From Dasypus novemcinctus (Eukaryota; Chordata; Mammalia; Cingulata; Dasypodidae): a stretch of 64,000 bases of DNA. Within the stretch, counting starts at the first letter, position 1. Every line of letters begins with the position of its first letter. This document shows, piece by piece, positions 23,712-34,318 of this stretch. Position numbers and translations under genes: made by a program. The stretch lies in the NCBI RefSeq assembly GCF_030445035.2, contig NC_080701.1, forward strand, positions 17,018,798 to 17,082,797. Direction: 5' to 3'. The notes beneath the pieces were generated by a model that was given only the letters and a program-made list of their open reading frames with translations, searched no databases and was not told the origin of the DNA.

Positions 23712-24539
23712 CATTAATGATGTAGTTTTACAGAGGAGATGAAGGAATAGGACATTTTTATTACAAACTGCAGGTCTAGGTTTAGGTCAGAATTTTTAAT
23801 TTTACTTTTTTTTTTTTTTTGGTCAAAAATCTCTGCATACAAATTGCACCCTCCCCCCAAAATTAAAAGAGAATAAAATTCTGCTGACTTCAGAAACCTG
23901 GCAGATATATTGGTTTAAGATAGTCTAAGAATGAAACTTGAATTTTGCTTTGAGTTTGGAGCAGTCTTTAAGCTGGGTTCCCCTAAAGTAAAGCCAGCAA
24001 TGACTCTAGGTTAAGTGAGGCAAAACTCATGAAGACGTGCACTTTCCTAAAAGATGACTTTTTATTCCCCGTAACTGAGAAAGTCACCAGAAATTCAAAA
24101 TTACTTTTTTCTCAGGTCATAAAATAACAAGGGATTTGAGCATATATACCCTGATCACTACCAAATCAAATAAACTAAAAATATTTTGGTTGGGAGACAT
24201 ATGGAGAAATCCCCAGGGAAGAACTTTTTTGGGGGAGTCTTTGGATATGAATGATGGCACTGTCACTGATTTTAACTTTTTCTTACTAAGAAGAGCAAGG
24301 CCAGGCCAGTTCTATCTGAAAAAAAAAAAAGACAAACAATTTAATCATATTCACATTCTCCTAACTTTTTTTCAATTGCTCTCACTGCTTGTTTTGCATT
24401 GAGTTGGTTTAAGTGTCTGCTTTCCCCAGTGACTTAGGTTAACAGGGAAAAACAAAAGCAGAAAGAGAAGCTTTAGAGGAACTCAAGCATGGAGTAGCTC
24501 TTTTCCTGTGTCCCAGTGGTTAGTAACGTCTAAGCGAAT
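23712..24539. other. No recognised feature
   Basis: Unique sequence with short homopolymer runs (poly-T at about 23806-23820, poly-A at about 24319-24330). A short frame (24136-24402, 88 codons) spans the A run and is unconvincing. Confidence 0.5.
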
Positions 24540-24880
24540 CAGGAATAAACTCTGACAGCCAATGAGCAGGCCTTAAATTGGCCTTGAGTCATCCTATCAT
24601 CATTTTATAATTACATCTTCACATACAGTGGATTTACATGTGTTAAGATTCATTTAGAAATGGCACACGAGCACCTGCAATTTGGCATCCCATTTAGAGC
24701 CCCAGTGTATCAAACACTTGATTAATAAACTCTGAAGTGCTGAAATGATTCTCTGTCATTAATCATATTCTCTTCAACCTCCATATTACCTGAAATCATT
24801 AAAGGAGAAGAAAGCCTGAAGTGCAATCAGCTACCAGCAATGACTAGATGCTTAGTTCCAAATTGGCTAAAAAATTAAGT
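24540..24880. other. Candidate conserved non-coding island
   Basis: A repeat-free block with a CCAAT motif (gccaatgagc, near 24560), paired TAAT-rich stretches (cttgattaataaactc near 24717; tcattaatcat near 24757) and aattggctaaaaaattaag. Composition recalls developmental enhancers. Inference only. Confidence 0.25.
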
Positions 24881-25034
24881 GGGAAATCACACTAGATGCA
24901 GTTTTTAATTTTTTGGGTTGGGGAGTGTGGAGCAATTCTTCGTTAAAGCAGGGATACCTTATGAAAATCACCTCGAAAAGCACCTAGGAGAATTTATGGT
25001 TGTAGACAGCTAGAGTTTTACCTACTAGAACAGT

Positions 25035-25064
25035 CTTCCTTATGTTGTTTTGAACATAAGGAAG
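25035..25064. repeat. Perfect 12-bp hairpin
   Basis: The arms cttccttatgtt (25035-25046) and aacataaggaag (25053-25064) are exact complements around a 6-nt loop, gttttg. It lies in unique sequence, is too short for a microRNA precursor, and is not followed by a T run of terminator type. Confidence 0.8.
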
Positions 25065-26049
25065 CCCCCAGAAGAAACTCATGCCAGTTCTTTGCAGAAC
25101 TCTTGACATTGAGCATGTAAAAGTAGGAAGCTCTTTTATGTCATCAGTTCTTTCATTTACATCCACACACATTTAAGTCACCCATCAGTTGATGCTTCTT
25201 ACCAGGAGATAATGCAGTCTCTTTGAGGTATGGATCCATGTGTCTGTATTTCATTTAGATAGGATAACCTCATAGCTTAAGTGTTTGAAAAAATTTGCAG
25301 CAAAATTCAGGACATAAGATGTACAAAGCCATGCAAGTACATAAGCGGGTTGATATAGACTTTTACTAAGAGGAATGTGTAAGAACAAGTACTTACTTGA
25401 AAAATTATAAGGGAGTATAGACTTTTACAAGGCAAAAGCAAAAAAAGAAGAAATCATATGAATCAGACAAACTGAATCATTCTGTGTTAGTCATAATATT
25501 GAAAGAGATTTTAGTATTCAGATTGGAGTTAAGGAAGAGATATTTACTTTGAATCAAATAAATCTTAGGTGCATGGTAGTTCTTACAATTTAAACATTAA
25601 ATGCTTCTAATGCCAAAGATTTTGAAAACACCTTCAAGAAAGAGTCAATCCTTAAATGTTCCGTTTGGCTCAAAGGATGGTCCAGCCTATGACACACAGG
25701 GTTACTATTTCTTGGTTATATGTTGCATAATGTACTGGAATATGCTATTTTACCCTAATTACATTATTATATTGTTTCTGGAAGTTACTAAGGTTAAAAA
25801 CGGGAAAATGCCATGTTGCATATATTCACACCTCCATGATGATACAGATGCACCAACTCAGCAGTTCAATTGTCTGGCCATCTCTTATTGCTAGAGTGAG
25901 AAGCGTTGGATGGGATGATCTCTGAGGTGACCTTCAGTTCTCACCCTCCCTGAGTCTACGTTGATTACATGGATACATAAGCTCCACCCGGGCAAGGACT
26001 TAGGCTATTCTGTCCACTAAAATTTTCCAGAGAGCATCCATTGTTTTAC
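25065..26049. other. No recognised feature
   Basis: Unique sequence. A stretch at 25905-25945 ('gatgatctctgaggtgacct') has the flavour of an old interspersed repeat end but cannot be classified. The 97-codon frame at 25601-25894 has no motif. Confidence 0.45.
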
Positions 26050-26190
26050 ATGTCCCTAGGTAATTCCATGAAGCAGATACATCAGAAATGGTGATCTTCA
26101 TTTTATAGAAAGGAAACCTGAAGCCATAAAGTTAAATGATTTTTCATGTCTCACAAACCAGTGGCTGCTCCAGGACCTGATTCCACCCCT
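26050..26190 (-). mobile_element. Probable MIR fragment, antisense
   Basis: 'ttcattttatagaaaggaaa' followed by 'ctcacaaaccagtggctg' and 'aggacctgattcc' follows the antisense MIR core (…ccattttacagatgaggaaactgag… cacacagctagtaagtggcag… gattc). Confidence 0.55.
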
Positions 26191-26284
26191 ATCACATACA
26201 TTGAGTTACAAACTTGGACTAGAGCTCAGTGGTGGCTTGGTAAATGTTTAGCAATCTGATCTCTAGGTGGGGGAGATATAAATA

Positions 26285-26306
26285 GAAAGAGAGAGAGAGA
26301 GAGAAA
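26285..26306. repeat. (GA)n simple repeat
   Basis: About ten ga units with minor interruptions, in an A-rich context. Confidence 0.9.
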
Positions 26307-27749
26307 GATAGGGACAAAGAAATTTTATCATCAGTTTTACAAATATAATGGATGTATAACTTACAATTTACAAATAATAATAAAAATACAAAATACCATT
26401 TATTGTAAATTCCATCCAGCCTATTGATTCCCACAGAATGCTTTTGCTGATAACTGCCAGATTTCTGTATTTGAATTCAATCTACAGTGGCAATTCAACC
26501 ATGATTTAACAAAGTTGCCTCCCAATCTGCTAGCTCTTTCCTAATAAATTTATTGTCATTAAATCTGTTCTGTGATGTACTGTTAAACTATTTCACAATC
26601 ATGTATAAATTATATTAATCAAATCGAAACCTCTTTCAACTTCAGCACTAAATCATTCCCTGATTTGCATTTGATGATTCTGTGGCATAAACACTCCATG
26701 GCCAGACTTAAGCCACCAGTGTGACCTTACTGAACACAGAGTTGAGAAGAGATATACACCTTAATATAGTATTTCCACTGTACAGATAGGATAGGCATAA
26801 ATACATTCAAAAGCACTATTACTAATATTTACTAACAGTAAAATAATTAAGAAGTGATTTCTCCAGTATTTATTAACTTCGCTTTTGACATGTTAATTTT
26901 AAGTTTATATATCTTAAATTTTAATTATGACTGTGTTTAAAAATCAACTTGCAAAATTCCTGAAAATTCAACAATTGGCTCTCACAAATGTATGTGCACG
27001 ACCCAGTCTCCATGGCCTGAACATTTTTTTGCTCTCTTGTAATTCTATGATTGAACAGGTCTTACTGTTTTAGAGTCCAGGTAGGAAATATTTTACCCAC
27101 CTTGAGGTATGATCAGCTTTAAGATGCATGGAGTATTTTTGTTCTTGTGGTGGTAGTTGTTGTGCAGTTAGATAACATGTCAAACTCTTGGCCTTCTCTG
27201 AGCCCACAATGGAAAATAACGGCATTTACTTCCACCGTCTTTCTGACCTGAGATCTTCTCTATGTTCTGGATAGACCTCTCAACCTTTTAGCTAGGTTCT
27301 TATTTCCTGATTTACTCTCTGGATACCAGTGGCCTGATTCTTTCCCTGTATACCACTCTGTGCACCAGTCCTTCTGTCCCATGTCTCAGAGATGTTGGCA
27401 CATTACCTATATAAATGTAAACCTTATTAAATCTCCAATGGTGTAGGTGTGTGAAAGCCCAAACCCCCAAAACACAAGTATTAAAATGAAATATGGTATC
27501 GACTGCATCTCATTGCAGCATTTTGATTGAAAATAGAATGATGCTTACAAAAGAGCATTTGCTTCTTTCACACTGATGCAGACCATCATTAGCCAATTCT
27601 CTCTCCAATACTTGTCTATAACTGTGGACTTGTCCAACATGTAATACTGTTCTCAACATTTTATCTTCATTCCCCTTTCCAAACAAAGTAAACAAACAAA
27701 CAAAAACAAGAATGATGAGGGCAGTTCACCAGTTTCCATTTAGAAACTT
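26307..27749. other. No recognised feature
   Basis: Unique, strongly AT-rich sequence (especially 26330-26960). A short (aaac)n run lies near 27690-27705. Nothing coding is visible. Confidence 0.5.
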
Positions 27750-28285
27750 TCTTTGGTAGGCAAGATTTTAAGATGGGCCCCCACAGCCCCCAATCCCCAT
27801 CCACAGGGTACATACCCTTGTAATCCCGTCCACTTGAGTGTGGGCAGAAACTCAATATGACGGCTATCACTGCTCTGACTAGACTACTCAGCAGCTGACT
27901 TGAGTTCATCAAAAAGGAAATAGTCCTTGGTGAGCTTGACATAACCAGGCAAGCTGTTAAAGGAGGTGAAGCATCAGAAAAATGTGCTCCCACTGGCTTG
28001 GAAGTAGCTGAGAAGAGTCCACAGCTGATAGCTAGCAAGAAAATGGGGGCATCAGTTCTACATTTTCCAAGAAATTAATTTGTCAGGACCCTGAACCTCA
28101 TGTCAGAATGGCAGCTCTAGCTGACACCTTCTTTTTATTCTGATGAGACCCTAAGTAGATGACAACAGCTAACCTGTATCAAGACCCCTGACCTGCCGAA
28201 CTGTGATATAATACATTTGTATTTTTGTAAGCCTTTAAGTGTATGGTGATGTGTTATGCAGCAGTAGAAACACCGAGTCTACTGT
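27750..28285 (+). mobile_element. Old LTR (MaLR/ERVL type), sense, degraded
   Basis: Blocks follow an old placental LTR: 'attttaagatgggccccca', 'tccacttgagtgtgggcag', 'gagttcatcaaaaaggaaat', 'ctgatagctagcaagaaaat', 'tgatgagaccctaagtagat', 'aactgtgatataatacattt' (a mutated polyadenylation region), then 'gttatgcagcagtagaaaca' near the end. This is a solo LTR with no internal viral sequence. The exact family name is uncertain and no target duplication is visible. The 123-codon minus-strand frame across it is chance. Confidence 0.6.
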
Positions 28286-28559
28286 AAGTGTTAACTACAC
28301 TAATACATCCTCTAGTCTCAGAAGCCTGATTGGGGCTTCTTCTTTTTAAAATGAACCCAACATCCCTTTATCTCTTTTAAATTAGGCCATTCTTAACTCC
28401 AAAATAAAAATTAATTTTAACATAATGTAAACATGTTTTACTGAATGCATAATATGGTACAATCTTGTGCAATTTTTAAAGTTAATATATTTTTGAATGA
28501 AACTAACTTTTCGACGGGATAAAATATGCCATTAAAACCTCTCATGACTATTGATCTAT
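28286..28559. other. No recognised feature
   Basis: AT-rich unique sequence between the LTR and the L2 element. Confidence 0.5.
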
Positions 28560-29637
28560 GAATGGCCCCTATACATCAAAGACAAAGCCATTTACCTGCT
28601 ACTGTTTCATAATCTCACTGTGATGTCTCTAGATGGCTCATTTGCTAGCTTTTCATATTTAGAACAACTGTGCACTAGATGCCATTCCATCTCTTTAACT
28701 AAAGAACCTCAACAAAATGCCCATAATTCTTCCCCCACTGCCTCATCTTTTATTCTCTCCTCTGCATCTTTTTCATTAGTATACAGCACGTTTTCTTTCT
28801 CTCATCTTGAAAGACAACCACAGCACTCTGTTCTGCCCATCTCCTTCAGTTACTGCCCCTTTTCTCTGCTTCCCTTCTAGTGAAACTGTCCACATGAATT
28901 GTCTAAACTCACTACCTATACTTTCTCCTCCTCCGTTCTCCTCATAAACATACTCCAGTTTATACTTTCAGCCCCTAAATCCTGCACAACCTGCTTTTAA
29001 CCAGAGCACCAAGCCACAATCCGACCTATTAGCACTATTTCACAAGCTTAAACATTCCTTTCTCCTGGGAAAACTTTCTTCAGTTGGCTTCCAATACACC
29101 ACTTTCTTCTGGTTTTCCTTTTATGCCATTGACTCCTCATACTCATTGGCCAATTCCTCTTCATTTCCCTAACTTCTGAAAAATGAGTCCTCCAGGTCTC
29201 AAGGTTTGGGCCACTTCCCTTTTCTGTCTAAAGTTGGTGCCTGTATCCAATCTATATGCTGTTGACTCCCAAATTTGTATCTCTATGGATCTCTCCTTTG
29301 AATTACAGACTTGAAAATGGCCTGAAATTGTAGGTACTTCCATTTTGATGTCTGATAAATATCTCAAGCTTAATGTACTAGAACCACACTTTGGAACTTC
29401 CCCCAGCATGCAGTCTTTCTCATTTTGACAAATAGCATCTTCATCATTCTAGGTTCTGGGCCCAAAATATTTTTTAACTCTGGTTTCTCTTTTTCCTAAC
29501 ACTCAACACAGAATCAGTGAGCAAATCCTGTGATTACCACCTCCAAAATGGATCCAGAATCTGGCATTACTATCACCACCCTCTTTCAAACCACAGTACT
29601 TCTCACCTGGATTTTCCAAAATGGTCTTCAAAGTGAT

Positions 29638-29823
29638 TAAACTGTAATCCATGCTGTGTGGCAACACTCCAAAATGTGTTCATCAATTGCAATGAAAGGA
29701 CCACACTGATGAGGGATGTTGTTAATGTGGGAAAGGGTGGGAGATGGGGAGAGTGGGGCATGTGGGAATCCCCTGTATTTTTTCATGCAATCTAAGTATC
29801 TTTATGTAATCTAAGTATCTTTA
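29638..29823 (+). mobile_element. L1 3' end fragment inserted in L2
   Basis: Flanked by an 8-bp duplication, aaagtgat, at 29630-29637 and 29824-29831. Segments 'gtgttcatcaattgcaatg', 'accacactgatgagggatgt' and 'gtgggaatcccctgtatttt' are typical of a mammalian L1 3' terminus of a different subfamily from the other copies here. The A tail is nearly lost. A 17-bp unit (tctttatgtaatctaag…) is duplicated near the 3' end. Confidence 0.65.
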
Positions 29824-29869
29824 AAAGTGATATCCAGCATTTGCCTTCAATGCCTTAAAACTTACTTTC

Positions 29870-30278
29870 TTTTTTTTTTTTTTTAAGATTTCTTTCTTTC
29901 TCCCCCCCCCCACCCCAGTTATCTGTTCTCTGTATCTATTTGCTGTGTATTCTTTGTCCGCTTCTGTTGTTGTCAAGGGCACGGGAATCTGTGTTTCTTT
30001 TTGTTGCGTCATCTTGTTGTGTCAGCTCTCCGTGTGTGTGGTGCCATTCCTGGGCAGGCTACACTTTCTTTCGCGCTGGGCGGCTCTCCTTCGGGGGCGC
30101 ACTCCTTGCACATGAGGCTCCCCTACGTGGGGGACACCCCTGCGTGGCAGGGCACTCCTTGCGCGCATCAGCACTGCGCATGGGCCAGCTCCACACGGGT
30201 CAAGAAGGCCCGGGGTTTGAACCGCGGACCTCCTATGTGGTAGACAGACGCCTTAACCACTGGGCCAAGTTTGCCGCC
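29870..30278 (-). mobile_element. Full-length DAS SINE, antisense, inside L2
   Basis: Flanked by a perfect 13-bp duplication, aaaacttactttc, at 29857-29869 and 30279-30291. The T-rich and C-rich left end is the tail in complement; the right end is the tRNA-like head with its B box in complement (gggtttgaacc, near 30213). About 409 bp. It is the same subfamily as the copy at 23.3 kb, shown by shared middle blocks. Plus-strand frames of 80 and 120 codons inside it are artefacts of the repeat. Confidence 0.95.
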
Positions 30279-30880
30279 AAAACTTACTTTCAAACACAGT
30301 AGCCAGAAAATTATCTTAAAGTCATAATTTAATTTCACTTCACAGCTTGAAACTCTCCAATGCTTCTCATATCTGTCATAATAAAAGCCTAAGTTATTGA
30401 AAGAACTCATATTATCATAGTCGGACATGACTGCTACCTGCCCAGTCTGCCCTCCCTCTGACTTCCTCCTCCACGCTTCTCCCCTGACTCCAGCCACTCA
30501 CGCCTCCTCTCTCCAGACTCTTCCCTCTGCCTCATTGTTCTTTCCGACTGCAACGTCTTTGCTCATATTTCTTCATATCTTATTCCCTTGGCTCTTCAGG
30601 TTGTTGCTTCCTTCTCATTTCCTTTGCACTAACCACTCTATTTAAATCGCAACCACCCACCACACCCTCCTGCTCTTTTTGCTTCCTTTCTTTGTCCATA
30701 TTGGTTATAAGCTGACCTGCTAAAAACCTTAATTATTTTATTGACTGTTTCTCCCATTGGAAGATAAGCTCCATGAGGAATTTTAGCCTATTGTGTTCAC
30801 TGTACATCTCCAGTACTTAGAAAGGTCTTTGGCACATAGAGGGCGCTCAAAAACTATTTCAGCTTTTCTTATTAGCAAGA

Positions 30881-31559
30881 AATTAGAACATACCTCACAC
30901 CTTACAACTTGCACTTTAGAAATGCTGGATTCCAATGAATTAACTATTTATAAGTGATTTTTAAATTAAACACTTAGGCTATTGAAAAGCGATTTCTGGA
31001 AATGTCCCTAGATATCACCTTATAACATTTTTATTAGAAAATTGGATAATAACAAAATTCAAAATCATACAAGATCATATAAACCAAAAGGGCTATTGTG
31101 ATAGAAGTTGTTGATCACTGATAAGCATCAATTCATTTCTTCTTTCTTCCCAACATAAGCCCAATTTTATGCAAAGAAGCTGATTCTGCTTTTACCTCCA
31201 GGCACGGGTGTGACCAGTCCAAGGAATATTTTATTCTTTTGCCAGTGATTGTTCAAAAATAAGTCCCTGATCCATGGATCAATATGGTCATCTGGTAAAG
31301 AGACATGAGGAGAGGTTTGCTGGAAGCTTCTAGAAAAGTCCTTAGTTACTAAGCAAGAGCCATGGAAAGCTATTCTTGTCCTCTTAAAATAGAAGCAGTA
31401 GCTCTAATTGTGCCTGGCAGCTGCTGTGTGACCATGAAGACATAATACTTCATGGTGAACTGTGGACAGCACATTGGAGAGAAAGGATGAACCTGAAACA
31501 TCGATGACAATGATAAACCCCAGAGTCAATGGCCTTTGAAGCTCACTCTACCTTTGCCT
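30881..31559. other. No recognised feature
   Basis: Unique sequence. The segment near 31265-31310 ('atggatcaatatggtcatct') looks like an old repeat remnant but cannot be assigned. Confidence 0.45.
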
Positions 31560-32060
31560 TCATGAGGTACAAACCAATAATTTTCCTTGTTTAAGTGAAT
31601 TTAATTCAGGTAGCTGTCACTTCAAGCTAAAGACCTTTTAATTGAAAAGAAAGAGTCAAAATATAGGCTATCAGGGAAAATAATAAAAATTTCTTGACAC
31701 ATTAGGACTATGGGACAAAATCCACATTGGCAAACTTAACAGAAATAAATGTGAATTTCTATATTAAGATTAACAATAATTCATGTAAATAAAGGAGGGG
31801 GTGACCAGACTTAATAACATTTCATGTTGAAAGCATTTAGCTGTTCTTATTGACTATAAACTCAATATGAACCAACAGAGATGCAATTGTAATAAATTTA
31901 ACTAAAATCGATGGCTAAATTAATAGGCATATAATATATCTTAATAAATTCTGGACCTCTATAATTCAGGCACGGGGCAATATTTCATTAAAAAGCAAAT
32001 TTTAGAAATGAAAAATTAGCTGAACAATTAAGAGTGATGTAAAGTCCGTTCCTTACATAC
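31560..32060. other. Candidate conserved non-coding island
   Basis: AT-rich, repeat-free block with many TAAT-type cores and SOX-like motifs (aagattaacaataattcatg near 31766; atgcaattgtaataaattta near 31882; gaacaattaagag near 32021). It has the look of a developmental enhancer. Inference from composition; not demonstrated. Confidence 0.3.
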
Positions 32061-32693
32061 ATCTAGGTTAACATTAAAGGAGATTCATTTATTGAAGCAA
32101 ACAACACTCTTCAAACCATCTTTCCTTCCTACATCTCCCTTCCCAACCTTCTTAGAGGCTTCAGCTGCTTAAAAGGGTGTCTTCCTTCCCCCTCACCTTA
32201 CTCTCCTCTATTTTCTACTTCACCCTCCTCAATGTACCTCTTAATTCTCTTTCATTTCTTACTACTGCTGTTATCATAATTTTTAATTTTTTATGAATAA
32301 ATCTTGATCTTTTCAATGCAAATATTTAACCATTCAGCTACTCACTTTAGGTTCTCTCTCCTCCATCTGCTTTGCACTAATTAGATTAAAATAAAATTAC
32401 TTAGTGGGAAGTAAGAGGGGAATGTGGAACAAAATTTTCCACAGAGGGTAGGGAAGGGAGCTATGAAGTTCTGTCTGTTCAGATTTAGATAGCTCTGGTA
32501 AGTCTTTCAATGATACCTAGTTTAAGGGATAGTAATTCTCCTATATCCTGAGACAGTCAGATTTCATTTGAAGTATAATGTCCAATTGTCTGTATAACAT
32601 TTTAAGAGGGATGTTAAAATATTAGTGAGTCTGGAAAGTAATGTGGTGAGCTATGAAGCCAGCATGTGAAATTGAGAGAACTGAAAAAGCTTG
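32061..32693. other. No recognised feature
   Basis: Unique sequence with a pyrimidine-rich stretch (32105-32230). A weak resemblance to L2 text there is not enough for a call. Confidence 0.45.
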
Positions 32694-32928
32694 GTCTAGA
32701 AAGCACTTTCTTTCTGCCATGGTGGAAAGTTCACTGCTGTGCTGCCCAGTATAGAAGTCAATGGCCGCATGTAGCTGCTGAGCACCTGAAATGTGGTGAC
32801 TGAATTTATTAATTTTAATTCATTTAATTAACCACTGTATTGGTCAAGTTTCCACTGGAGGAACAGAAACAGAAGGATAGATAGATTATATTGATAATAT
32901 AATATACTATAATATTATATATAATAAT

Positions 32929-34021
32929 TATATTACAGAGTTTCCTAAGGTTTCCCCAAGAAATTACCACAAAGTTAGTGTCTTAAAACAACAGAAATGC
33001 ATTTTTCTCACTGTTCTGAAGACTAGAATTTTAAAATCAACGCATTGGCAAGGCTGTACTTCCTCCAAGTTCTCTACAGGAGGATCCTTGCTCATCTCCT
33101 CCAGCTTTGGGTGGCTCCTGGCATTCCTTGGTTTGTGACAGTATTGCTCCAATTTGTGCCTCTGTCTTGGCATGGTCTGCCTCCCCCTGTCTCTGAGTTT
33201 CTCCTCTTTTGTCTCTTATAAAGGCATTGGTGATTGGATTTTGGACCCACCCAAGTAACCGAGAATGATTTCATCTCAAGAACCTTCCCTTAATTACATC
33301 TGTAAAGTCCTACTTTCCAAATAAAGTCACATTCCTGGTATGTTGGTTTTGATTCTTTTACGTGGACTCCAGAAAATTACATTCTTAAATTGAACCTATT
33401 GTGAACTTTTGATTAGATTATTTGAGGGCATTTTATTAGATTGCTCCCATAGGGCATAGCCCAGGGAGAGTCTCAATCCTCTAAATGGAGTCCCTTATAA
33501 ACAGAAGGATAAAGAGCTACAGATGCAGAGAAAAAGGCTGTAGGATGGAGAGGAGGAAACCAGGAGCTCAGAGAGGCACCTGTGAGGGAGAAAAGGCAGA
33601 GACAGAACAATCTGAAGCAGAACTAGCAATGAGACCCAGAGGAGAGGGGAGAGAGGAGTGGACTAGTGGATTGGCATTGTGTACTGCCTGGTACTAGATA
33701 ATCCACAGCTGAGCTCAGGGAGAAAGTGAGTCTGGAGGAGAAGGCAGAGACCAGCAGTGTCACCATTGTGGTTTGCCACATGGCAGGAGTCCAGGACCGC
33801 CAGCAGCCCACATTTGGTGAGACAGCATCTCTGATGATGCCTTGATCTGGACATTTTCAAAGCATCAGAACTGTAAGCTTTTACTCTAATGAATTCCTAT
33901 TGTAAAAGCCAACCCATTTCTGGAATATTGCATTGGCAGCCTTTAGTAAACTAAGACATAAGGGTTCTTGGGATTAGGGCATGGGCATATCATTTGGGGA
34001 TTATCACTTAATCCACTATTG
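32929..34021 (-). mobile_element. MLT1-type MaLR LTR, third level, itself split
   Basis: In complement this is the MLT1 LTR: 'gtcttaaaacaacagaaatg', 'ctcactgttctgaagactag', 'ggtggctcctggcattcctt', 'tcttataaaggcattggtga', 'aattacatctgtaaagtcct', then 'ttccaaataaagtcacattc'. The rest of the same LTR resumes after 33956 ('taagggttcttgggattagg'). Only LTR sequence is present, no retroviral genes. Confidence 0.7.
33342..33956 (+). mobile_element. MaLR-like LTR, innermost of the nest
   Basis: It starts tgttggttttgattc and ends 'gtaaactaagaca'. The last 50 bp ('aaaagccaacccatttctgg', 'gcattggcagcc') align by eye with the 3' end of MLT1 LTRs, with a mutated AATAAA ('ctctaatgaattc') about 60 bp before the end. 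It interrupts the MLT1 LTR cleanly. No exact target duplication is visible beyond 'ta' on both sides. I recall this family from xenarthran DNA, but that is memory, not proof. Small frames within (60-70 codons) are chance. Confidence 0.55.
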
Positions 34022-34318
34022 AAAGTCTGGCTGGAAACTCTCAGGAAGAAGCTAGAGGTGCAATTTTCAGTGAAACCTCTGTTCTATTCTAAATTCCTTC
34101 AACTGATTGGGTGAGGCCCACTCATATTATCATGGATAATTTCCTTAAAGAAAGTCAACTGATTTCAGGTGTTAATCACATCTACAAAATACCTTCACAG
34201 CAATACCTAGATTAATGTTTGATTATCTAACTGGAGACTATAGTCTAGCTAAATTGACACCTATAACTGACCATCACAGCTGCATATGGTTCCCATATTG
34301 GACCGAGCAGGTCTAGAA

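Larger units (their letters stand above)
28560..30880 (+). mobile_element. L2 element, sense, 2.3 kb, split by two later insertions
   Basis: The outer element runs from reverse-transcriptase-region remnants ('gttgactcccaaatttgtat', 29262) to the 3' end ('aagataagctccatgaggaa' near 30761, 'ggcacatagagggcgctc' near 30830). It is interrupted by an L1 end (29638-29823) and a DAS SINE (29870-30278). The L2 sequence reads across both gaps: 'atggtcttc' before the first, 'gcatttgccttcaatgcc' between, 'aaacacagtagccagaaaat' after the second. No intact frame remains; the 109-codon frame at 28551-28880 is not the L2 frame. Confidence 0.75.
32836..34278 (-). mobile_element. LTR-like element inserted in the hAT copy, second level
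   Basis: The left end (tgtattggtcaagtttcc, then 'gaggaacagaaacagaagga') and right end ('ttcaactgattgggtgaggc', 'ttaatgtttgattatctaac', 'aaattgacacctataactga', ccatcaca) follow one widespread placental repeat. Its ends are of TGT…ACA type. The flanking pentamers accac (32831-32835) and gctgc (34279-34283) differ only by transitions, as a decayed 5-bp duplication would. I do not recall the family name with certainty. It is itself split by an MLT1-type LTR. Confidence 0.55.
32694..34318 (-). mobile_element. MER5-type hAT element, outermost of a four-level nest
   Basis: The 8-bp duplication gtctagaa lies at 32694-32701 and 34311-34318, the length made by hAT transposases. The left part (32702-32835) contains 'gccgcatgtagctgctgagc', 'acctgaaatgtggtgactga' and a taatttt-rich stretch. 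The right part (34279-34310) is 'gctgcatatggttcccat' and 'attggaccgagcag'. Joined, these follow MER5A order. The 1.4 kb between is a later insertion. The element is non-autonomous and has no transposase frame. Orientation follows the consensus as I recall it and is uncertain. Confidence 0.75.

Noticed and set aside
23276..23714. Three overlapping minus-strand frames of 102-123 codons, rich in Cys, Ser and Leu
   Set aside because: They are translations of the DAS SINE in complement. The same peptides recur at 29940-30302 and 42267-42665 because the SINE recurs.
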